Source of the DNA: Pseudomonadota bacterium
GTDB taxonomy: Bacteria; Pseudomonadota; Gammaproteobacteria; Steroidobacterales; Steroidobacteraceae
NCBI GenBank assembly: GCA_021779535.1
Contig: JAJYAM010000006.1
Location: forward strand, 30,543 to 69,650
Length of the DNA stretch: 39,108 nt
Reading direction: 5' to 3'
Shown: one piece after another, positions 16,060-24,205 of the stretch
Position numbering within the stretch: the first letter of the stretch is position 1
Layout of the letters: the number at the start of each line of letters is the position of its first letter
Notes under the pieces: generated by a model
What the model was told of the DNA's origin: nothing
Database searches by the model: none
What the model saw: only the letters and a program-made list of their open reading frames with translations
Position numbers and translations under genes: made by a program

Positions 16060-16093
16060 CCGCCGGGAATCCGGCGAGGGGCGCATTCCGTCG

Positions 16094-17677
16094 ATGGACC
16101 GGGAGCGTGGATACAACGCGGCGATCGACTTCGTCGACCGCAACGTCGCGGCAGGGCTTGGCGACAAGCTCGCGGTCGTCGACCCCGAACGCGGCTTGAC
16201 CTACCGAGCGTTGCTCGACGGCGCCTCGCGAGTCGGTGGTTTGCTGGCGTCACTCGGGGTGGAGCGGGAAAACCGGATCGCGTGCGTGCTGCACGATACC
16301 GTGGATTTTCCCGTGGTGTTCTGGGGTGCGGTGCGCGCCGGGGTCGTGCCGGTGCTGCTCAACACCCGTCTCACCGCCGAGCAATATCGGTACATGCTCG
16401 AGGACTCGCGCGCGCGAGTGGCTTTCGTATCCCGATCCCTCGCCCCGTTGATCGCCGACGCGGCCCGGGGGCTCGACTCGCTACGGACGATCATCGTCGT
16501 CGAACCGGGCGCCGATGATCCCGATGGCTTCCGCGAGCTGCTCGCCCGCACGGCGCCGGCGTCCGCGGCGGACACTCATCCCGACGAAGTCGCGTTTTGG
16601 CTGTATTCGTCGGGAACGACCGGTCCCCCCAAGGGCGTGATGCACGTGCACTCGACGCCGAGAACGATTGCGGAGTTCTGCGGGCGCGGACTCATCGGGT
16701 GCCGTACGGACGACGTGTGTTTTTCCGCGGCGAAGATGTTCTTTGCGTACGGTCTCGGGAATTCGATGTTCGTTCCGCTCGGCGTCGGCGCGACGACGAT
16801 CCTGTGCCCGGACCATCCCACGCCGGCGGCGCTCGGCGCGACCCTGCGGCGATTCCGCCCGACGCTGTTTTTCGGGGTGCCCACCTTGTACGCGCAGATG
16901 ATCGAGGAGACGGGCACGTCGCTCGCCGAGGGCGTGGATCGTCTCCGCGCGTGCTTTTCAGCCGGAGAACCGCTGCCGGCGCCGATCGGCCGGGCCTGGC
17001 AAGACCGCTTCGGCGTCGAAATCGTCGACGGAGTGGGGTCGACCGAAATCGCGTATCTATTCCTGTCGAACGTGCCGGGACGCGTGGAGTACGGCACCTC
17101 CGGCGTTCCGATCGACGGCTTTCAGCTGCGGTTGGTCGACGACGAGGGTCGCGACGTCGCCGACGGGGAGATCGGAGAGCTGCTCGTGCGGGCGCCGACC
17201 GCCGCGCAGGGCTATTGGAACCAACGCGCAAAGAGCCGCGGCACGTTCCAGGGCGAGTGGGTCCGCACCGGAGACAAGTACGAACGGCGCCCGGACGGCG
17301 TGTATCTGTATCATGGTCGTACCGACGACATGTTCAAGGTCAGCGGCATCTGGGTGTCGCCGCTCGAGATCGAGGCGGCGCTCGTGACGCATCCGGCGGT
17401 GCTCGAAGCGGCCGTGATTCCTTTCGAGGCGCGCGACGGCTTGTTGAAGCCGAAAGCGTTCGTCGTGCTGAAGGTCGATGCCTATCACCCGCCGGGCAGG
17501 GCGCTGTACGAAGAACTCAAAGTCCACGTGAAACGCGCGATCGGTCCCTGGAAATACCCGCGCTGGATCGAATTCGTCGACGATTTGCCGCGCACCGCGA
17601 CCGGCAAGCTGCAACGCTACAAGCTGCGCGATCTCGCGCCCGAGCCGCCCGCGGATCGCGCCGGTCCGCCGGATTAG
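16094..17677 (+). CDS. Benzoate-CoA ligase family protein
   Basis: 527 residues, an ANL-superfamily acyl-CoA synthetase that uses ATP to join a carboxylic acid to CoA through an acyl-adenylate. The P-loop-like motif YSSGTTGPPKGV is near 171-182. The family-specific segment KMFFAYGLGNS follows, as in benzoate- and hydroxybenzoate-CoA ligases. Later come GVGSTEIAY, the hinge WVRTGDKYER, DMFKVSGIWVSP, and the C-terminal lysine in TATGKLQRYKLR. The N-terminus (YNAAIDFVDRNVAAGLGDK) also fits this subfamily. No ring-reducing or ring-opening genes lie in the window, so the real substrate (benzoate, a substituted benzoate or a cyclic acid) is undetermined. Confidence 0.9.
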   Translation: MDRERGYNAAIDFVDRNVAAGLGDKLAVVDPERGLTYRALLDGASRVGGLLASLGVERENRIACVLHDTVDFPVVFWGAVRAGVVPVLLNTRLTAEQYRYMLEDSRARVAFVSRSLAPLIADAARGLDSLRTIIVVEPGADDPDGFRELLARTAPASAADTHPDEVAFWLYSSGTTGPPKGVMHVHSTPRTIAEFCGRGLIGCRTDDVCFSAAKMFFAYGLGNSMFVPLGVGATTILCPDHPTPAALGATLRRFRPTLFFGVPTLYAQMIEETGTSLAEGVDRLRACFSAGEPLPAPIGRAWQDRFGVEIVDGVGSTEIAYLFLSNVPGRVEYGTSGVPIDGFQLRLVDDEGRDVADGEIGELLVRAPTAAQGYWNQRAKSRGTFQGEWVRTGDKYERRPDGVYLYHGRTDDMFKVSGIWVSPLEIEAALVTHPAVLEAAVIPFEARDGLLKPKAFVVLKVDAYHPPGRALYEELKVHVKRAIGPWKYPRWIEFVDDLPRTATGKLQRYKLRDLAPEPPADRAGPPD

Positions 17678-17704
17678 GCGCCTCGGCGGACGCCGCCTCG
17701 TCCG

Positions 17705-17911
17705 CTAGCCGAGTTCGATTTTTCCGTCGAATTCGGCGCGCAGCCCGATCGCATCGACCGCCAGCGTCACTTTCACCGGCAGCGTTCCCGTGTTGCCGAG
17801 GCGGCCGCTCGCGATGGCTTTGGCGACCGCCTGTTCGATGTCGCGCTGGGCGTTGATCCCGAACATCTTGAGGAACTTGCGGATGCTCATGTTGAAGGTT
17901 TCTTCGTTCAT
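17705..17911 (-). CDS. DUF6494 small conserved protein
   Basis: 68 residues, matching the small DUF6494 family: NEETFNMSIRKFLKMFGIN followed by an amphipathic helix (AQRDIEQAVAKAIASGRL) and a short strand-rich tail. The ATG is chosen because GGGAGCCCGAG precedes it and the family begins here; an upstream in-frame ATG adds 20 unrelated residues. It lies 108 bases after the MIP18-family gene on the same strand and may belong to that operon. Function is unknown. Confidence 0.75.
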   Translation of the reverse strand: MNEETFNMSIRKFLKMFGINAQRDIEQAVAKAIASGRLGNTGTLPVKVTLAVDAIGLRAEFDGKIELG

Positions 17912-18019
17912 CTCGGGCTCCCGTGCGTGAGTGACTCCACCGCCGGATGAATCCTTGCCGATGGCCGGCATCCAGTCAACGCGCGCCGGGCGCGTCGGTG
18001 CGAAGGGAGTGGCGCGTCG

Positions 18020-18337
18020 CTAGTCCGGGATCCCGAATTGCGCCTTGGCGAGGGGCGACATCCGTTGTGGCGTCCACGGCGGCTCCCAAACGACCTCGAC
18101 TTGCAGGTCCACGACGCCCGGCAACTGCCGGATGCGGTCCTCGACGCCGGCGAGAAGATAATCTTGAGCCGGGCAGCCCGGGGTCGTCATCGTCATCGTC
18201 AGCGCGACCCGCCCATCCTCGATCGCGAGCGCGTAGATCAGCCCGAGATCCACGATGTTGTAGCCGAGCTCGGGATCGATCACGTCCCGCAGGGCGTCCG
18301 TGATCGCGTCCGCGTCGGGCGCGACGAGGCCGTTCAT
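18020..18337 (-). CDS. MIP18/DUF59-family iron-sulfur assembly-like protein
   Basis: 105 residues, essentially one DUF59 domain: DPELGYNIVDLGLIY near the start, TMTMTTPGCPAQD with the conserved cysteine, and a C-terminal VVWEPPWTPQRMS. The family includes SufT and PaaD, which assist Fe-S cluster assembly or oxygenase maturation. No paa genes are near. The start may instead be the GTG at 18346, which would overlap the upstream DUF2249 stop as GTGA; the ATG at 18337 is chosen conservatively. It is the third gene of an operon with an NnrS-like membrane protein and a DUF2249 protein, so maturation of a nitrosative-stress or denitrification enzyme is a reasonable inference. Confidence 0.85.
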   Translation of the reverse strand: MNGLVAPDADAITDALRDVIDPELGYNIVDLGLIYALAIEDGRVALTMTMTTPGCPAQDYLLAGVEDRIRQLPGVVDLQVEVVWEPPWTPQRMSPLAKAQFGIPD

Positions 18338-18342
18338 CGGGG

Positions 18343-18852
18343 TCACCCGCCCCGGCGGATCAGCAGCCGCACACCGTCCTGGACCTTCTCGGTGTGGATC
18401 GCCGCGCCGCGCGCCTGCAGCTCCGGGTACAGGAACACCGGGTCGCGCTCGTTGACCGCCTCCAGCACCGCGCCGGCATCGAGGTGCTCGAACGCATCGA
18501 GTATCCGAACCATCGGTTCGGGCGGCTGCAAGCCGCGGTTGTCGAGGAACACGCTCGGCGCCGGCCATCCATCCGACGGGGCCGCCGGCGCGCCGCGCGG
18601 GGCGGCCGGCTTCGCGGGTGCGGGCGCCGCGCCGGGCCGAAACCGGATCTCCCAATCGCCCTCGCCATGCCGTATCGCCTCGTGTCCGAAGCCCTTGCGG
18701 CCGAGGACGGCGTACAGCGGGAGCGGCTCGAAGGTCGTCAGCAAGCGCAGTCCTTGTTCGGGCGCGAGCTGATCCACGGCTTGCAAGATCCGCGGCAGCG
18801 GTTCGCCACCACGGCGCAAGTCTTCGCGCAGGTCGAGCGTCAGAGGTTCCAT
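18343..18852 (-). CDS. Tandem DUF2249 protein
   Basis: 169 residues with two DUF2249-like domains joined by an alanine/proline linker. The first (about 1-75) reads LDLREDLRRGGEPLPRI, then LLTTFEPLPLY and WEIRFRPG. The linker covers about 76-98. The second (about 100-169) reads VFLDNRGLQPPEPMVRI, then VNERDPVFLYPEL. The usual HDP-x-P core is degenerate in both copies. The ATG shares one base with the stop of the upstream membrane protein gene (TGATG), and GGAGATC precedes it. It is probably co-expressed with that protein and the MIP18-type protein. Function is unknown; the link to nitrogen-oxide metabolism comes from context. Confidence 0.8.
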   Translation of the reverse strand: MEPLTLDLREDLRRGGEPLPRILQAVDQLAPEQGLRLLTTFEPLPLYAVLGRKGFGHEAIRHGEGDWEIRFRPGAAPAPAKPAAPRGAPAAPSDGWPAPSVFLDNRGLQPPEPMVRILDAFEHLDAGAVLEAVNERDPVFLYPELQARGAAIHTEKVQDGVRLLIRRGG

Positions 18853-20225
18853 CACGGTCGATCTCCTCGGTTGATGAGCAGGGAGGGGTGTTTCGTGACC
18901 GGTCCCGCCGCCGCCGCCGGCGGCGCGTTCGGCGCCGTGCCGGCATAGGTGGCGTGCCAGGCGCGCCAGTACTCGACGGCAAGGCCGATCGTTGCGATCG
19001 CGACCGGTGTCATCGCGATGCGAAATGCGACCGGCCGGTGCATCACGGCGGCGATCGCGGCGCACGACACCCCGACTTGGTATGCGATGAACCACGGCAA
19101 TGCGGCGCCGTCCCGAACCAGGTCTTGCACCCGCGGAACGGGACCGCGGCCCAGACGTCCGCCGTACCGAACGAGCCATGCCAGGAAGGGCACGATCTTG
19201 TAGAGCTGCGCGATGCCGAGGCCGCCGAGCCAGCCGAACACGATCAGGAACACGAGGCTCGGTGCGACGGCGTCGAGCCGGTGCACGGCGGCGGCAATGG
19301 CGGCCAGGGCGACTGCTACACCGAGAAACGCGAATGCGCCGATCGCCACCCCATTGTGCAGCTCGATCGAGACGCGCTTGCGGTCACGGTAGATCCGCCG
19401 GACGTCCCACAGATACAGGGCCACGGCGAGGCCGATCGCGAGGTCGCCCGCGCGTCGCAGGTCGACGATGACCGCGATCGGGAGCCAGATCGCCGCGAGA
19501 CCCGCGAGGACCGCGAGCGTGAATCCGGTCGCGCCGACGACGTGCACCCAGCGTCCGAGGGCACCGCGGTCCTCGGGCGCGAGCATGAACATCGGCAGCA
19601 ACTTGTAGCTCACACCCATCGCCGTGAGCGTGAACCATCCACCGAGTCCCGCGAGCGCATGCTCGCCGACTCCGCCGAGAATCGGCGCGAGTCCCGGCAT
19701 TGCGGCCGGCGCCGCCAGCACGGATCCGAACAGCAGGCCGAGCGTGACCGTGGCGACCAGGAACGCGAGTCCGGTCGTCACCATGCGCCCGGGCAGTGAT
19801 CGCGGTCGCGCGCGCGCGAGCGGTACGCCGAGGTTCCAGATCGCGATCGAGATGCCGGTCGTGACCACTCCTCCGCCCGCCGGCAACAGCCACGCCAGGC
19901 GGGGTGCGACGCCCGCGACGCCGAGGAACCCGGCGAGCATTCCGAGCAGACCGCCTTCGACGGCCACCAGGCACACGAGGGCGGCGGCCTGGCTCCCGAG
20001 CGGCAGGGTCGTGATCACCGGAACGAACTGGAACAGCGCGCCGAGCACGAGCAGCAGCAGCCATCCGATCACCAGCAGGTGGATCGCAATGAGCGTGCCG
20101 GCGGCCCCCAGGGAGGTTGCCGGCCAGGTGACTCCCGCGAGCACGAGCGCCTGGGCGCCGACGAAGTTGACGAGCGCCAGCAGGAAGAAGAGCGGTGTCC
20201 AGCGAGACAGGCGGTTCGTGATCAT
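18852..20225 (-). CDS. Large NnrS/CcoN-like membrane protein
   Basis: 457 residues with about 12 hydrophobic helices. Two internal segments resemble the short membrane modules at the left end of the window. One has H49, then G54-W55, with Q66 in place of the second histidine, ending FVPV. The other has H189 and G196-W197, with K208 where the second histidine would be, ending LLPMF. This pattern recalls NnrS and oxidase subunit I, but the usual second metal ligands are absent. An FNR/DNR box lies 45 bases upstream of the ATG, which lacks a Shine-Dalgarno sequence; predicted transcription start (20229) and ATG are only four bases apart, so the message may be nearly leaderless. The function is probably in nitric-oxide or low-oxygen physiology. 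Confidence 0.75.
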   Translation of the reverse strand: MITNRLSRWTPLFFLLALVNFVGAQALVLAGVTWPATSLGAAGTLIAIHLLVIGWLLLLVLGALFQFVPVITTLPLGSQAAALVCLVAVEGGLLGMLAGFLGVAGVAPRLAWLLPAGGGVVTTGISIAIWNLGVPLARARPRSLPGRMVTTGLAFLVATVTLGLLFGSVLAAPAAMPGLAPILGGVGEHALAGLGGWFTLTAMGVSYKLLPMFMLAPEDRGALGRWVHVVGATGFTLAVLAGLAAIWLPIAVIVDLRRAGDLAIGLAVALYLWDVRRIYRDRKRVSIELHNGVAIGAFAFLGVAVALAAIAAAVHRLDAVAPSLVFLIVFGWLGGLGIAQLYKIVPFLAWLVRYGGRLGRGPVPRVQDLVRDGAALPWFIAYQVGVSCAAIAAVMHRPVAFRIAMTPVAIATIGLAVEYWRAWHATYAGTAPNAPPAAAAGPVTKHPSLLINRGDRP

Positions 20226-20263
20226 GGTGCGAACTCATCATGCACCCTTCGCCAGACCGCGCC

Positions 20264-20277
20264 TTGACGGTGGTCAA
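20264..20277. promoter_or_regulatory. FNR/DNR-type operator overlapping a stop codon
   Basis: TTGAC GGTG GTCAA has perfect half-sites. The right half overlaps the stop codon of the Crp/Fnr gene (20274-20276). Its centre at 20270.5 would place a class II start at 20229 on the minus strand, with CATGAT as a weak -10 at about -13 to -8, four bases before the ATG of the large membrane protein gene. Confidence 0.7.
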
Positions 20278-20972
20278 TCCGGCCCGCCGCCGCCCCGTTC
20301 CCGGAATCGTTGCACGTCCGGGATCGTCACGGCATCGCCGGCAACGTCGATGAGCCGTTCGTCGCTCAAGCTCCGCAGCGTGCGTGACAAGGTTTCCGGC
20401 GTGACCGCGAGCTGCGCGGCAATCAGCATCTTGCGCGCGGGCAGGGTCACGGTGGCCCGGCCGTGGGCGCCGGCGGGTATCAGCGCGGACAGATAGTGCA
20501 CGATGCGATAGCGGCTGTTCTGCAACGCGAGCGTCTCGATTTCGTCCCAGTGCGACTGAATCCGCTGGCTCATTTGCGCCATCACCGCACGGCAGGTCGC
20601 GAACGAGCCCTGCAGGATCTCGAGAAACGCGTCGCGCTCGAACGCGATCGCTTCGCCGGGCTCGATCCCCGCGCCGTGCACCGGATATCGCGGCGTATCC
20701 ATGAACAGCACGCTTTCGGCGAAGCTCTCGCCGGGACCGATCAAGCGCATGATCTTCTCGCTGCCCTCGGCGGACGCCCGATAGAGTTTCACCCCGCCGC
20801 GGAGCAGCAGAAAGAACCGGGTCGCCGGGTCGCGGTGACTGAACAGGTGCTCGCCCGCGTCGAACCGCCGCAGCGCCGAGGTCGACAGGAGCCGCTGCAA
20901 CTGCGCGTCGGTGAGCGCCGAAAACAGATAATGATCGCGCAGTGCGGTGAGCAGGGCAGCGTCGGCGTGCAT
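20274..20972 (-). CDS. Crp/Fnr-family regulator, DNR-like
   Basis: 232 residues: an N-terminal cyclic-nucleotide-type effector barrel (about 15-125), a long dimerisation helix (130-158) and a C-terminal winged helix. The recognition helix TPETLSRTLRSLSDERL carries E193, S196 and R197, the ExxSR combination that lets FNR and DNR read TTGAC/T half-sites, which occur twice in this window. The N-terminal cysteine cluster of oxygen-sensing FNR is missing; the only cysteine is C127. Direct [4Fe-4S] sensing is therefore unlikely, and a DNR-like (haem or nitric oxide) signal is more plausible. The ATG is preceded by GAAGGAG. The NnrS-like membrane protein gene follows after 48 bases. Confidence 0.88.
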   Translation of the reverse strand: MHADAALLTALRDHYLFSALTDAQLQRLLSTSALRRFDAGEHLFSHRDPATRFFLLLRGGVKLYRASAEGSEKIMRLIGPGESFAESVLFMDTPRYPVHGAGIEPGEAIAFERDAFLEILQGSFATCRAVMAQMSQRIQSHWDEIETLALQNSRYRIVHYLSALIPAGAHGRATVTLPARKMLIAAQLAVTPETLSRTLRSLSDERLIDVAGDAVTIPDVQRFRERGGGGPD

Positions 20973-21074
20973 GTCGCTCCTTCGCGTGGATGCCCGAGGG
21001 TAATCGGCGGGGCGACCGCTGCGCAAGGCGCGAGGCCGGCGCTTGCCTGCGGTGCGATGCCCCCCGGCGGGGCC

Positions 21075-21785
21075 TCAGCGATTCGCGCTGCGCCGCTTCG
21101 CCCGGGTGCCGCGGACGTCGATCGACAGGATGCGCCGTGCGAGTGCCCACAGCCACCGCTGAATCGCCGAGATCTCGCGCTTGCTCGGCGCCCGCAGCAG
21201 CAACGAATCGTCGGGGAACACCAGCCGGAACAGCAGGGTCGCCTTGATGATCCGGTAGAAGTCCGTGGGGTCGATGCGGCGCGCCCGTCCGGTCCGTGCC
21301 GCCGCGTTCAGCAGACGGGCGAGGCGGCGGTGCATCGGCGCCAGCGGCCCGGAGGAGAAGTTGTCCACGAACGAGCCGCCCGCGGCGAGCTTGACGTATT
21401 CCATCCCGCCGCCGGGGGTCGCGAAGTCCGCGAGTGCCAGGCGAACGTACGCGGGATTCGCCAGCTTGAACACCACGAACCGATCGAGCGCGATCCGCAG
21501 TGCGGCGATCGGGTCCGCGTCCGCTTCGATCTGAAACTGCGTGGCGAGGCGGTCCACGAAACGTCGGGCCAGCTCGATCAACACGTCGTCGCGGTTGCGG
21601 TAATGCTTGTAGATCGCCGGCACCTGCATCCGCAGCGGAACGATCACGTCCTGCAAGGTGAATCCGTGGACGCCCCGCACGGCGATCAAACGCTCGACTT
21701 CGTTCAGGATGCGTTCCCGGGTGGGGACGGTGCCGGCCGGTCGGGGCCGCGAGGGCTTGGGTGCCAGGGTGCGCCGGCGGGCCAT
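21075..21785 (-). CDS. TetR-family transcriptional regulator
   Basis: 236 residues. A basic N-terminus leads into the TetR helix-turn-helix at about 23-70: RERILNEVERLIAVRGVHGF, then LQDVIVPLRMQVPAIYKHYRNRDDVL, a good match to the family. The C-terminal ligand-binding part is not recognisable beyond being helical. It is divergent from the carbamoylase gene across a 155-base spacer and probably controls that pair. An AT-rich stretch (GAAATTGATTAACCTG) lies in the spacer near 21858, but I see no clean palindrome. The inducer is unknown. Confidence 0.86.
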   Translation of the reverse strand: MARRRTLAPKPSRPRPAGTVPTRERILNEVERLIAVRGVHGFTLQDVIVPLRMQVPAIYKHYRNRDDVLIELARRFVDRLATQFQIEADADPIAALRIALDRFVVFKLANPAYVRLALADFATPGGGMEYVKLAAGGSFVDNFSSGPLAPMHRRLARLLNAAARTGRARRIDPTDFYRIIKATLLFRLVFPDDSLLLRAPSKREISAIQRWLWALARRILSIDVRGTRAKRRSANR

Positions 21786-21940
21786 GCGAGCCACTGTGGC
21801 AGATTCGGGTGAGACCGACAACGGCGGATGCCGGTGCCCGATGCCGGTTGTATTGCGATGGTGAAATTGATTAACCTGCAGCGCGAGAGGGCCCTGCGGC
21901 AATCGGCGGCGGACGACGCCGGAGACCTGAGCTGAACGCG

Positions 21941-23173
21941 ATGATCGACGCGAGAATCGACGGAGCGCGGCTCCGCGCGACGCTGGACGAGATGGGCACG
22001 ATCGGCGCGACGGCGGCGGGCGGCTGCAATCGGCAGGCGCTCACCGACGAGGACCGGCGCGGGCGCGACCGGTTCGTCGAATGGGCCCGGGACGCGCAGT
22101 GCGCGGTCCGGGTCGACGAGGTCGGCAACATCCATGCGCGGCGGCCGGGCCGGCGAAACGAGGCGGCGCCCGTGCTGATCGGCAGCCACCTCGACACCCA
22201 GATCACGGGCGGGCGATTCGACGGCGTCTACGGCGTGCTCGCCGGCCTGGAGGTGTTGCGGACGCTCGGCGACCGCGGCCTGGTTCCGGAACGACCGATC
22301 GAGCTGGTGAGCTGGACCAACGAGGAGGGCTGCCGCTTCGCGCCGGCGATGCTCGGATCGGGGGTCGTCGCCGGGGTCTTCGACATCGATTATGCGTACG
22401 GCCGGACCGATCGCGACGGCCGTTCGTTCGGCGAGGAACTGGCGCGGATCGGCTACCGCGGGAGCGCGCCGGCCCGGCCGATCGACTACGCGGCGGCGTT
22501 CGAGGCGCACATCGAACAAGGTCCGATCCTGGAAGCGTCCGGTTCGACGATCGGCGTCGTCACGGGGATCCAGGGCGCGTATTGGCTCGACGTGGTGCTG
22601 ACCGGGCAGGCCTGCCATGCCGGCCCGACGCCGATGGAATCGCGCCGTGACCCCTGGCGCGCCGCCGCCCCGATCATCGAGGGCGCCTACGCGCTGGCGG
22701 CGGCGCTGGCGCCATGGGGACGGACGACGATCGGTGACGTGAAGATCCGGCCCGGATCGCGCAACACGGTGCCGGATCGCCTGGTGCTCTCCTTCGATCT
22801 GCGTCACCCGGAGCCGGCGACGCTGGATGCGATGGTCGCGCAGTTTCGCGCGCTCGTGACCTCGAACGCGGCACGGGCGCGGGTCGAGGCGGTGGTCGAC
22901 ACCGTGTGGCACATGCCGCCGACGCGATTCGATCCGAGGCTGGTCGATCTGGTCGAGCGCAGTGCGGCGGGGCTCGGATTCCGGCACGAGCGGATCGTGA
23001 GCGGCGCGGGACATGATTCGCTGTACGTCGCACGGTTCGCGCCGACCGCGATGATATTCGTACCCTGCCGCGACGGCCTCAGCCACAACGAGGCGGAGTA
23101 CGCCCGGCCGGAAGATCTCGATGCCGGGGCCAACGTGCTGCTGCAGGCCGCGTGGGCGGCGGCGCAGGCGTGA
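21941..23173 (+). CDS. M20-family carbamoylase / allantoate amidohydrolase-type enzyme
   Basis: 410 residues, a di-zinc hydrolase of the HyuC / AllC / beta-ureidopropionase group, which cleaves N-carbamoyl or ureido groups. Metal-ligand motifs are in order: GSHLDTQITGGRFDG (His and bridging Asp), NEEGCRF (Glu), AHIEQGP (His) and, at the C-terminal end, GLSHNEAEY (His). GQACHAGPTPM in the lid/dimerisation domain is also characteristic. The exact substrate cannot be read from the motifs. The next gene, an arginine-deiminase-fold enzyme with a strong Shine-Dalgarno, follows after 52 bases, suggesting breakdown of a guanidino, ureido or carbamoyl compound. The TetR gene is divergent. Confidence 0.88.
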   Translation: MIDARIDGARLRATLDEMGTIGATAAGGCNRQALTDEDRRGRDRFVEWARDAQCAVRVDEVGNIHARRPGRRNEAAPVLIGSHLDTQITGGRFDGVYGVLAGLEVLRTLGDRGLVPERPIELVSWTNEEGCRFAPAMLGSGVVAGVFDIDYAYGRTDRDGRSFGEELARIGYRGSAPARPIDYAAAFEAHIEQGPILEASGSTIGVVTGIQGAYWLDVVLTGQACHAGPTPMESRRDPWRAAAPIIEGAYALAAALAPWGRTTIGDVKIRPGSRNTVPDRLVLSFDLRHPEPATLDAMVAQFRALVTSNAARARVEAVVDTVWHMPPTRFDPRLVDLVERSAAGLGFRHERIVSGAGHDSLYVARFAPTAMIFVPCRDGLSHNEAEYARPEDLDAGANVLLQAAWAAAQA

Positions 23174-23225
23174 ACGTCGCCGGGCACGCGATGCGAAGCG
23201 GGACCGGTTTGCAACGGAGGTCAGC

Positions 23226-24140
23226 ATGACACTCGGCACGCGAGTCCCCGGCGGCGGTACGCCGCGGGCGAAACCGTGGGGAATCGACAGCGAATACGGC
23301 GTCCTGCGCGACGTTCTCGTGGGGCCCATCGACCACTTCACCTGGCAGCCCGGCAACGCCGTCGCGCTGCGCGCCGAACGAGTCGGCTTGCGCTTCGACT
23401 TCGACGTCGCGCGCCGCCAATACGCGCAGATGCTCGACGTCTACCGCCAGGCGGGCGTGCGGGTGCACATACTGCCCGCGGAGCCGCAGCTGCCGTACCA
23501 GATCTTCGCGCGCGACAGCAGCGTGATGACGCCGTGGGGGGCGATCATCATGCAACTCGAGAAGGTCTATCGCCGCGGCGAATACGCCGGCTGCCTGCGC
23601 TTCTACCTCGACCGGCAGATACCGATCTACGACCTGGTGACCGCCGGCAACGTCGAGGGCGGGGACTTCATGGTCCTCGAGCCCGGCCTGGCGGTCTGCG
23701 GGTATTCCGGCGAGCGGTCGGTCGCGCCCGCCGTACGGCAGTTGCGCGGGTGGTTCGAGGCCGAAGGGTGGGAATTCCGGCATTACGCCTTCGATCCGCA
23801 CTTTCTGCATCTCGACGTCCAGATGGGCATGCTGGAAGAAGGCTTGGCCGTGTGCTGCGTGGAGGCGGTCGAGCCGGAATTCGTCGCCTGGCTGCGCGAG
23901 CGTCGGATCCGCGTGATTCCGATTTCGTACGGCGACGTCATGCAGCTCGGCACGAACGTGGTCGCGTTGGGGGGCGGACGCGTGCTGGTGCCCTCCTCGA
24001 GCAAGGCGCTCGTGGCGGCGTGTCGCGCCGAAGGATTGACGGTCTACGACCCGGACGTGTCGATGATCGCAAACGGGGGTGGCGCCGTGCACTGCATGTG
24101 CCAGCCGCTGGCGCGCGACCCCGTCAAGGCGCGGCGCTGA
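23226..24140 (+). CDS. DDAH / amidinotransferase-superfamily protein
   Basis: 304 residues of the guanidine-modifying fold (dimethylarginine dimethylaminohydrolase, arginine deiminase, amidinotransferases). Visible active-site elements are IFARDSSVM, the GNVEGGDF segment, H195 in FLHLDVQM and nucleophile C290 near the C-terminus (GGGAVHCMCQP). The ATG is set by a near-perfect GGAGGT seven bases upstream. The sequence is closer to DDAH-type hydrolases than to long amidinotransferases, but the substrate (a methylated arginine, another guanidine or a related compound) is open. It is probably co-transcribed with the carbamoylase. Confidence 0.83.
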   Translation: MTLGTRVPGGGTPRAKPWGIDSEYGVLRDVLVGPIDHFTWQPGNAVALRAERVGLRFDFDVARRQYAQMLDVYRQAGVRVHILPAEPQLPYQIFARDSSVMTPWGAIIMQLEKVYRRGEYAGCLRFYLDRQIPIYDLVTAGNVEGGDFMVLEPGLAVCGYSGERSVAPAVRQLRGWFEAEGWEFRHYAFDPHFLHLDVQMGMLEEGLAVCCVEAVEPEFVAWLRERRIRVIPISYGDVMQLGTNVVALGGGRVLVPSSSKALVAACRAEGLTVYDPDVSMIANGGGAVHCMCQPLARDPVKARR

Positions 24141-24187
24141 ACGAGCCGGGAGGGGGGGGGTCGCGACCCGCTGCGATTGCCGATGGC

Positions 24188-24204
24188 CCGGCCGGAGCGG
24201 CCGG
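24188..24204. terminator. GC-rich hairpin between convergent genes
   Basis: CCGGCC and GGCCGG pair perfectly around a GGAGC loop, directly before the converging stop of the SIMPL gene and 48 bases after the DDAH-like stop. No T run follows on either strand. It is a candidate terminator only. Confidence 0.35.
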
Positions 24205-24205
24205 C

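Noticed and set aside
24150-24161. Run of G residues as a phase-variable tract
   Set aside because: It lies between convergent genes after both reading frames have ended or before the stop of the other, so slippage would not switch a protein or an evident promoter.
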